This document shows positions 1 through 4,539 of a stretch of DNA of 8,082 bases, in pieces (within the stretch, counting starts at the first letter, position 1; every line of letters starts with the position of its first letter). The translations under genes and the position numbers were made by a program. The stretch comes from CAYZMH01 sp964479445. Lineage in GTDB: Bacteria > Bacteroidota > Bacteroidia > Bacteroidales > GCA-2748055. The stretch is from NCBI GenBank assembly GCA_964479445.1, contig CAYZMH010000116.1, positions 1 to 8,082 of the forward strand, read 5' to 3'. The notes under the pieces are model-generated. The model was not told the origin of the DNA. It searched no databases and saw only the letters and a list, made by a program, of their open reading frames with translations.

Positions 1-1
1 C

Positions 2-256
2 GGTGAGCTGAGACGGTTCCGTCCCGATGGTTTCCTGGATCTGCAGGAGTACGTGGAGGCTTTTGGTATTGAGTCAAAAAGCCTGAAAAAACTGGTGGCT
101 ATTATCCTGGGTTTCAAAATATCCAAGTCGCAGCAGACCTCCGACTGGGAAGCTGCCCGGCTTTCAGAAGCCCAGCAACTCTATGCGGCCACCGATGCAT
201 GGGTATGCCTGGAGATGTATTTCCGGCTGCGCGATGCAGTAAACGATACCTTATGA
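2..256 (+). CDS. RNase D-like 3'-5' exonuclease (C-terminal part, cut by the window edge)
   Basis: The reading frame is open from the left edge to a TGA at 254-256 and gives the last 84 residues of a protein whose start lies outside the window. The segment resembles the end of a DEDDy-type 3'-5' exonuclease domain (RNase D / WRN family). A stretch of the type SLKKLVAIILG is followed by SKSQQTSDW and then YAATDAWVCLEMY, where Y-x3-D is the Exo III motif carrying the last catalytic aspartate. Such enzymes trim RNA or DNA 3' ends using two metal ions. The protein ends shortly after the exonuclease fold, with no HRDC domain, as in the short single-domain bacterial versions. An internal ATG at 53 is not the true start, because the family sequence continues upstream of it. 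The stop overlaps the start of the rRNA methyltransferase gene, so the two are probably one operon. The family is fairly certain; substrate and gene name are not. Confidence 0.8.
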   Translation, partial: GELRRFRPDGFLDLQEYVEAFGIESKSLKKLVAIILGFKISKSQQTSDWEAARLSEAQQLYAATDAWVCLEMYFRLRDAVNDTL

Positions 257-1440
257 AAGAACCAGCCACCCTTGTATTGAAATCAGGTAAAGACCAGTCG
301 TTACGAAGATACCACCCCTGGGTTTTTTCCGGTGCTATTAAAAAGATCTATGACCAACCCGATGAAGGGGCCCTGGTGCGGGTCTGCGACAACAAGGATG
401 AACTCCTGGCAACGGGTCATTACCAGGAGGGTTCCATTGCCGTGCGGGTGCTCACCTTCGGGGAGGAGCCGGTGGATGAAGGGTTCTGGTCGGATCGTAT
501 CCGGCGGGCCTGGAAGCTGCGGCGTGAGCTCGGACCGGCCTCCAGGGAGGATACACAGATCTTCCGGCTGATCAATGCAGAAGGGGACGGATTGCCCGGA
601 TTGATAGCCGATTATTACAACGGGGCCCTGGTCCTGCAGATGCACAGCCTCGGGATGCTGCGGAACCTGCAGGAGATTGCGGATGCCCTGCAGCAGCTGG
701 ACGGACTTCACCTGGATACCCTTTATAACAGGAGCGAAAATACGCTGCCCCGAAGGGACGGACAGGTGATTACCGATCATTTCATCACCGGCGAACGTTC
801 ATCGGGAGTGGGTACCGAATACGGTGCCCGGTTCCGGGTTAACTGGGTGGGCGGACAAAAAACAGGGTTCTTTATCGACCAGCGGGAGAACCGGGCCCTC
901 CTCGAGCGGTATGCAGAGGGGCGGCGGGTATTGAACATGTTCGGCTTCTCCGGGGGATTCAGCGTGTATGCCCTCCGGGGCGGAGCCGCATTGGTGGACA
1001 GTGTCGACAGTTCGGCCCGGGCCATTGAGCTGACCCGCGAGAATGTGGAACTGAACACTCCGGGTACCACCCGTCACCGCAGTTTTACCGCTGATGCATT
1101 CACCTACCTCGAAGAGATGAACCAGGAGTACGACCTGATCGTCCTTGACCCGCCTGCCTTTGCCAAGCACCAGCGGGTGGTCAACAATGCTCTCCAGGGA
1201 TATAAACGACTGAATCAAAAAGCCCTGGAAAAGATTGCACCCGGTGGAATCCTTTTCACATTCAGCTGCTCACAGGCTGTTAGCAGGGAGCAGTTCAGGA
1301 AATCAGTATTTGCCGCATCGGCCAATTCGGGGCGTCGCGTGCAGGTTCTGCACCAGCTCACCCAGCCGGTGGATCACCCGGTAAGCATCTATCACCCCGA
1401 GGGGGAGTACCTGAAAGGACTGGTGCTCCGGGTTGAATGA
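253..1440 (+). CDS. rlmI: 23S rRNA (cytosine-C5) methyltransferase, RlmI-like
   Basis: This is a class I SAM-dependent RNA methyltransferase of 395 residues, almost the length of E. coli RlmI (396), which makes m5C1962 in 23S rRNA. An N-terminal PUA-type RNA-binding domain spans about residues 5-80 (HPWVFSGAI is typical). Next comes the central linker domain with NRSE, then the Rossmann methyltransferase domain. SAM-binding motif I is VLNMFGFSGGF (226-236), the acidic residue after the second strand lies in SVDSS (250-254), motif IV is VLDPPAFAK (297-305), and FSCS (337-340) holds the likely catalytic C339. The start at 253 is preferred over an in-frame ATG at 199, because 199 lies inside the exonuclease gene and adds 18 residues unlike the family. 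ATG(253) overlaps the upstream TGA as ATGA, suggesting translational coupling. The family is clear; the exact target base is inferred from similarity to RlmI. Confidence 0.9.
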   Translation: MKEPATLVLKSGKDQSLRRYHPWVFSGAIKKIYDQPDEGALVRVCDNKDELLATGHYQEGSIAVRVLTFGEEPVDEGFWSDRIRRAWKLRRELGPASREDTQIFRLINAEGDGLPGLIADYYNGALVLQMHSLGMLRNLQEIADALQQLDGLHLDTLYNRSENTLPRRDGQVITDHFITGERSSGVGTEYGARFRVNWVGGQKTGFFIDQRENRALLERYAEGRRVLNMFGFSGGFSVYALRGGAALVDSVDSSARAIELTRENVELNTPGTTRHRSFTADAFTYLEEMNQEYDLIVLDPPAFAKHQRVVNNALQGYKRLNQKALEKIAPGGILFTFSCSQAVSREQFRKSVFAASANSGRRVQVLHQLTQPVDHPVSIYHPEGEYLKGLVLRVE

Positions 1441-1452
1441 GCTTCTCATAGT

Positions 1453-1479
1453 CCGCCCCCGGTACCGTTTCCCGGGCGG
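1453..1479 (+). terminator. GC-rich hairpin after the methyltransferase gene, weak terminator candidate
   Basis: CCGCCC (1453-1458) can pair with GGGCGG (1474-1479) across a 15-base loop, starting 12 bases after the methyltransferase stop. No T-run follows directly; a T-rich stretch appears only at about 1506-1513. It could be a terminator or an mRNA 3'-end stabiliser. Confidence 0.3.
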
Positions 1480-1510
1480 GATATGCTGATAAAAACCGGG
1501 ATACCTCTTT

Positions 1511-1544
1511 TTTGTGCATGGTGTTGTAACATCCCGTATCTTTA
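1511..1544 (+). promoter_or_regulatory. candidate Bacteroidota-type promoter for the DUF2807 lipoprotein
   Basis: TTTG at 1511-1514 and TATCTTTA at 1537-1544 resemble the -33 (TTTG) and -7 (TAnnTTTG) elements of Bacteroidota primary promoters. The -7 box has its last base changed, and the spacer is 22 bases, slightly longer than the usual 19-21. A transcript would begin near 1551, only a few bases before the ATG at 1554 but about 30 bases before the ATG at 1581. This is one reason for choosing the later start. Confidence 0.4.
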
Positions 1545-1580
1545 ACCGTCCTTATGTATGACACCAAAATTCAAACAGCG

Positions 1581-2303
1581 ATGAAACGCACTATTTTATT
1601 TATCTCCGCAATCGTTTTGATCTCCCTCTCCTCCTGTATTTCACTGGATTTTGGCGAGGGAATTTCAGGAAACGGGAATGTGATCACACAATCCATGGAC
1701 ATTGAAGGTTTTACAGGTATTCACACCAGTTCGGGAATCGATGTAACCCTTTCCCAGGCGGATGACTACTTTGTGGAGCTGGAGGCCGATGAGAACCTGC
1801 ACGATCACATCATCGTGGAGCGGCGCGGTGATATGCTCTATATCGGTACCGAGCACAACATTTACAGGGCCAAATCCAGGCGGGTGAATGTTGAGATGCC
1901 TGTGCTGGAAGAGTTGAAGATCAGCAGTGCGGGTGATATCAAGGGGGGTACGCCTTTCGAGGTGGAGGATCTGGAGATTGACGTGAGCAGTGCAGGCGAC
2001 CTGGAATTGGAGGTCATGGCCGACGCGATCGACCTCTCGATCAGTTCCAGTGGTGATTGCCGCTTGCGGGGGGAAGCCCGCGAACTGGAAGCACGGCTCA
2101 GCAGCGCGGGGGATCTGCATGCCTTCGACCTGTATGCCGGGGTGGTGAAGGTACGGGTGAGCAGTGCCGGGGATGCAAGGGTTACAGCCGGCAAAGAGAT
2201 CTCCATGGTGGTCACCAGCGCCGGAAATATTTACTACCGTGGCGATGCGGCGGTAAAAGAGTCACGAACCTCCAGCGCGGGCGATATCATAAAAAAGGAT
2301 TGA
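1581..2303 (+). CDS. DUF2807 / head-GIN domain lipoprotein with SSAGD beta-helix repeats
   Basis: This is a 240-residue exported protein. Residues 1-18 form a lipoprotein signal peptide (K2 R3, hydrophobic core, then LSSC) with the lipidated cysteine at C19, so it should be anchored in the cell envelope. The remainder matches the putative auto-transporter adhesin head-GIN domain (DUF2807), common in Bacteroidota: GNGNV and an F-x-G-I-x-x-SSGID-V-L motif near residues 30-56, then a repetitive half. Seven SSAGD-like turns lie at about 115, 136, 155, 174, 194, 212 and 231, spaced 18-21 residues, as expected for one rung each of a right-handed beta-helix. An in-frame ATG at 1554 would put nine residues (MYDTKIQTA) before the signal peptide, so MKRT at 1581 is preferred. 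It has its own promoter candidate and converges on yaaA with a 34-base gap. The family's molecular function is not established; an adhesive or envelope role is only the family label. Confidence 0.85.
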   Translation: MKRTILFISAIVLISLSSCISLDFGEGISGNGNVITQSMDIEGFTGIHTSSGIDVTLSQADDYFVELEADENLHDHIIVERRGDMLYIGTEHNIYRAKSRRVNVEMPVLEELKISSAGDIKGGTPFEVEDLEIDVSSAGDLELEVMADAIDLSISSSGDCRLRGEARELEARLSSAGDLHAFDLYAGVVKVRVSSAGDARVTAGKEISMVVTSAGNIYYRGDAAVKESRTSSAGDIIKKD

Positions 2304-2320
2304 AAAGGCAACCTGCAGTG

Positions 2321-2332
2321 CGGGTGTACCCG
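2321..2332 (-). terminator. small hairpin between convergent genes, weak terminator candidate
   Basis: CGGG (2321-2324) and CCCG (2329-2332) form a 4-5 bp stem with a very short loop in the 34-base gap between the DUF2807 gene and yaaA. Read on the minus strand, it lies just after the yaaA stop, with U-rich stretches about 15-30 bases further on. The stem is short and the U-run is not adjacent, so this is only a weak candidate for ending yaaA transcription. Confidence 0.22.
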
Positions 2333-2337
2333 GAACC

Positions 2338-3102
2338 TCACCGCGTGAAAAACCACCGGTCGCCGTCGGAAAGATCGGGGTTGAAGTGGTATCCCTCTTT
2401 ATCAAATGCTTTTAAATGCTCGGGCTGAATGATCCGGTTTTTGATAATGAAACGGGTCATTACCCCACGGGCTTTTTTTGCATAGATGGTTACATTCCTG
2501 TAGCCGTGGCCCTCCTGCTCCTTGAACACCGGGGTGATGATGCGGTGTGGAAAGCTGCGCGGGCCGATGGCCCTGAAATATTCATTGGAAGCCAGGTTTA
2601 CCAGCACCTGTTCCGGTTGATGGTCGGCGGCCTCCTTAATGGTAGCGGGGATGATGCCGCTCCAGTAATCGTAAAGATTAGCGGCGCCGGGGAATTCCGA
2701 TTTAGTGCCCATCTCCAGCCGGTAGGGCATAATCAGATCAAGCGGTCTGAGCACCCCGTAAAGCCCCGAGAGGATTCTCAGGTGGTCCTGGGCAAACAGC
2801 AGGTCCTCTTCATTCAGACTCCGCGCATCCAGTCCGTTAAACACCTCGCCAGAAAAAGCCAGCAGGGCCTGCATGGCATCGCCGGCTTCCGGATCTTTTT
2901 TCCAGCGCACAAACCGCTCCAGGTTAAGATCTGCCAGTTTCCTGCTCACTTTCATTACCTGCTGCAGCTGCGGGGAGTCGAACGTGCGCATGAACGATAC
3001 CAGTTCCTCTGCATGCTTTCGGCCTTCCGGGTGGGTGTGCCGGGGGGTGATCTCATGAGGGGAAGTGTCTATGGTCTTGGCAGGGGAGAGAAGAATCAGC
3101 AT
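2338..3102 (-). CDS. yaaA: peroxide stress protein YaaA (DUF328 / UPF0246)
   Basis: The 254-residue protein is nearly the size of E. coli YaaA (258) and similar along its whole length. Hallmarks are LLSPAKT at residues 4-10, LAFSGEVFNGL (81-91), LSGLYGVLRPLD (111-122) running into PYRLEMG (126-132), VNLASNEYF (168-176), PVFKE (191-195) and YAKKARG (207-213). In E. coli, YaaA is induced by hydrogen peroxide through OxyR and limits damage by lowering free intracellular iron; a DNA-binding fold has also been described. It is a soluble cytoplasmic protein with no signal peptide. Here it is the downstream gene of rpoD, with stop and start sharing one base (TGATG on the minus strand), so it is probably translated by coupling from the sigma-factor mRNA. 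I see no separate promoter, and an OxyR-type site would have to lie inside rpoD. The family is certain; the role in this organism is inferred. Confidence 0.93.
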   Translation of the reverse strand: MLILLSPAKTIDTSPHEITPRHTHPEGRKHAEELVSFMRTFDSPQLQQVMKVSRKLADLNLERFVRWKKDPEAGDAMQALLAFSGEVFNGLDARSLNEEDLLFAQDHLRILSGLYGVLRPLDLIMPYRLEMGTKSEFPGAANLYDYWSGIIPATIKEAADHQPEQVLVNLASNEYFRAIGPRSFPHRIITPVFKEQEGHGYRNVTIYAKKARGVMTRFIIKNRIIQPEHLKAFDKEGYHFNPDLSDGDRWFFTR

Positions 3103-3965
3103 CAGCCCAGGTAACTTTTCAGGATTTTGCTTCGTGTGGTATGTTTGAGTCGCTTGATCGCTTTCTCTTTGATCTGTCGCACCCGTTCCCGTGTAAGGTT
3201 AAATTCTTCACCAATCTCTTCCAGGGTATGCGGATGTTTCCCGTTGAGCCCGAAATAGAGCCTGATGATGCTTGCTTCGCGGTATGTTAGCGTGGAGAGC
3301 GCACGTTCGATCTCTTTGCGCAGGGAGTCGTTGAGGAGTCCCCTGTCCGGACTCGGGGTATCGTCGTTCAGCAGCACATCATACATATTCCCGTCCTCTC
3401 CGTCCAGCAGGGGTGCATCCATGGATACGTGCCTGCCGGAACTGCGGATGGCGTCCTTGACATCCTCGGGTGCCAGCTCGAGCACCTTGGCAATCTCCAT
3501 AACGGTGGGTTCCCGTTCGAATTTCTGCTCCAGGTCGGCGAAAGTCTTGTTGATCTTATTGATTGATCCGATCTTATTCAGTGGCAGGCGGACGATGCGG
3601 GCTTGCTCGGCCAGGGCCTGCAGGATCGATTGACGGATCCACCAGACCGCGTAGGAGATGAATTTGAATCCCCTTGTTTCATCAAACCGCTGCGCGGCTT
3701 TGATCAGTCCCAGGTTCCCTTCATTGATCAGGTCGGGCAGACTCAATCCCTGGTTCTGGTATTGCTTGGAAACAGAGACAACGAACCGCAGATTCGCCTT
3801 GATCAGCTTTTCCATGGCCAGTGAATCCCCCTTTTTTATGCGCCGGGCGAGTTCCACCTCCTCTTCTGCACTGATCAGATCTACTTTGCCGATCTCATGG
3901 AGATACTTGTCCAATGACGGGGTTTCCCGGTTGGTGACTTGCTTGATGATCTTGAGTTGTCTCAT
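3102..3965 (-). CDS. rpoD: primary RNA polymerase sigma factor (sigma-70, RpoD)
   Basis: This is the housekeeping sigma factor that directs RNA polymerase to most promoters. At 287 residues it has the length of the Bacteroidota primary sigma and lacks the acidic region 1.1 of E. coli sigma-70. Region 1.2 is about 12-45 (TPSLDKYLHEIGKVDLIS). Region 2 is about 48-118, with the core-binding and -10-recognition segment ANLRFVVSVSKQYQ...GLSLPDLINEGNLGLIKA...FKFISYAVWWIRQSI. Region 3 is about 125-205. Region 4 is about 215-287, with the helix-turn-helix TLEEIGEEFNLTRERVRQIKEKA at 247-269 for the -35/-33 element. The start MRQLKI at 3965 is chosen because it gives the family length; an in-frame ATG at 4010 would add 15 residues unlike the family. 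No Shine-Dalgarno sequence precedes it, as is usual in this phylum. yaaA follows with a one-base overlap, and rho is divergent. Confidence 0.95.
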   Translation of the reverse strand: MRQLKIIKQVTNRETPSLDKYLHEIGKVDLISAEEEVELARRIKKGDSLAMEKLIKANLRFVVSVSKQYQNQGLSLPDLINEGNLGLIKAAQRFDETRGFKFISYAVWWIRQSILQALAEQARIVRLPLNKIGSINKINKTFADLEQKFEREPTVMEIAKVLELAPEDVKDAIRSSGRHVSMDAPLLDGEDGNMYDVLLNDDTPSPDRGLLNDSLRKEIERALSTLTYREASIIRLYFGLNGKHPHTLEEIGEEFNLTRERVRQIKEKAIKRLKHTTRSKILKSYLG

Positions 3966-3997
3966 GCGCAGGGTAGTGGTTAGTACTTGAAGGGAAA

Positions 3998-4018
3998 GGC
4001 CGGCTTCCATGTGCGGCC
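3998..4018 (-). other. GC hairpin in the rpoD leader
   Basis: GGCCG (3998-4002) and CGGCC (4014-4018) form a five-pair all-GC stem with an 11-base loop, 33 bases upstream of the rpoD start codon. Read on the minus strand it is followed by TTTCCCTT, giving a weak terminator-like shape in the rpoD mRNA leader. It might act as a small attenuator or a structural element, or be chance. Confidence 0.25.
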
Positions 4019-4038
4019 GACTTCACATTCACAACAGC

Positions 4039-4069
4039 AATATATAGTTAACCCTGTTGTTCTCATAAA
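4039..4069 (-). promoter_or_regulatory. weak promoter candidate for rpoD-yaaA
   Basis: On the minus strand, TTTA (complement of 4066-4069) is followed after 19 bases by TATATATT (complement of 4039-4046). The spacing suits a Bacteroidota promoter, but the -33 box has one mismatch to TTTG and the -7 box two to TAnnTTTG. The transcript would begin near 4032 and have a leader of about 67 bases containing the GC hairpin at 3998-4018. No better candidate was seen for this operon. Confidence 0.22.
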
Positions 4070-4124
4070 AGGATTTGCTTACGGTGCTCCCTTATCAAGT
4101 AGTGCATCATACAGTAATTCTCTT

Positions 4125-4142
4125 TTCTCAGTGTTCTCAGTT
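4125..4142. repeat. short 9-bp direct repeat
   Basis: TTCTCAGTG (4125-4133) is followed immediately by TTCTCAGTT (4134-4142), which differs only in the last base. It lies in the rpoD/rho intergenic region. It may be a small tandem duplication or a paired binding site; no function is evident. Confidence 0.4.
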
Positions 4143-4236
4143 TCAGGTTCTGGTCGGGGCTCGCAATTATTAATCGTTATACGAAAATTAAAATGGTAAG
4201 GTTACAAAAAAGAATCCATTTTATTTGGATATATAA

Positions 4237-4286
4237 CATATTACAGTGCCCTTATGTTTGCCTCGCGAGAGTTGCATTGTAATATG
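4237..4286. repeat. 13-bp inverted repeat flanking a CTCGCGAG palindrome
   Basis: CATATTACAGTGC (4237-4249) is the reverse complement of GCATTGTAATATG (4274-4286) except for one position, which as RNA would be a G-U pair. The 24-base loop contains the perfect 8-bp palindrome CTCGCGAG (4262-4269). The element sits between the divergent rpoD and rho genes, about 118 bases upstream of the rho promoter candidate. It could be a protein-binding site, a cruciform or a structured small RNA. No T-run follows either arm, so it does not look like an intrinsic terminator. Confidence 0.6.
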
Positions 4287-4403
4287 ATTAAAATATAGAT
4301 AATTAAGTAGTTATAGTGATTACTCAAAATAATATGAAAACGGATCGTTTCATTATGAACAGGTTATACTTTTTCGTAAAAGGCTTGATTTATAATAAAA
4401 TAT

Positions 4404-4434
4404 TTTGGTAGTTGGGAAGAATTATTTATACTTG
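4404..4434 (+). promoter_or_regulatory. promoter candidate for rho (TTTG-N19-TATACTTG)
   Basis: TTTG at 4404-4407 is followed after exactly 19 bases by TATACTTG at 4427-4434. This fits the Bacteroidota primary promoter (TTTG, 19-21 bases, TAnnTTTG) with one mismatch in the -7 box. Transcription would begin near 4441, giving a leader of about 100 bases before the rho ATG. Confidence 0.6.
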
Positions 4435-4440
4435 CAACGA

Positions 4441-4539
4441 ATTCCAGACCGGACAGCGTCTGATCTTTTCATCATTTCCTTGATTACATTTATTAAGTCC
4501 AACATTTGAGACAAATTCCTATTATTTTATTTCTAACAC
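4441..4539 (+). promoter_or_regulatory. rho mRNA leader: small hairpin then G-poor, C/U-rich stretch
   Basis: After a small stem CAGAC (4445-4449) / GTCTG (4458-4462), bases 4463-4539 contain only about 4 G but about 15 C, the rest A and T. Unstructured RNA with more C than G is the kind of sequence Rho loads on. In E. coli, rho is autoregulated through termination in its leader. Similar autoregulation here is an inference from composition only. Confidence 0.35.

Larger units (their letters stand above)
3966..4539. other. AT-rich divergent intergenic region between rpoD and rho
   Basis: These 574 bases hold no supportable gene. From the rpoD side they contain the GC leader hairpin (3998-4018), a weak minus-strand promoter candidate (4039-4069), a 9-base tandem repeat TTCTCAGTG / TTCTCAGTT (4125-4142), the 13-bp inverted repeat with a central palindrome (4237-4286), a good plus-strand promoter candidate for rho (4404-4434) and the G-poor rho leader (about 4441-4539). 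The part from about 4190 to 4430 is strikingly richer in A and T than the flanking genes. Short open frames here start at TTG or have no family resemblance and are not called. Confidence 0.7.

Noticed and set aside
199..252. 18-residue N-terminal extension of the rRNA methyltransferase from an upstream ATG
   Set aside because: It lies inside the exonuclease gene in another frame and does not resemble the family. The ATG at 253 gives the expected RlmI length and the common ATGA overlap.
301..780. 159-residue minus-strand frame opposite the methyltransferase
   Set aside because: It is antisense to a well-conserved gene, without motifs of its own or expression signals.
1554..1580. Upstream ATG for the DUF2807 lipoprotein
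   Set aside because: It would put nine polar residues before the signal peptide, and lies only a few bases after the likely transcription start.
2416..3114. 232-residue plus-strand frame opposite yaaA
   Set aside because: The minus-strand frame is unambiguously YaaA by its conserved motifs. The plus-strand translation has no recognisable motif.
3966..4010. 15-residue extension of RpoD from an ATG at 4010
   Set aside because: Primary sigma factors of this phylum begin with an MRQLKI-type sequence and have 287 residues, matched by the start at 3965.
3987..4199. 70-residue open frame on the plus strand upstream of rho
   Set aside because: It starts at TTG, overlaps the rpoD leader antisense, has no family resemblance and no promoter or ribosome-binding signal.
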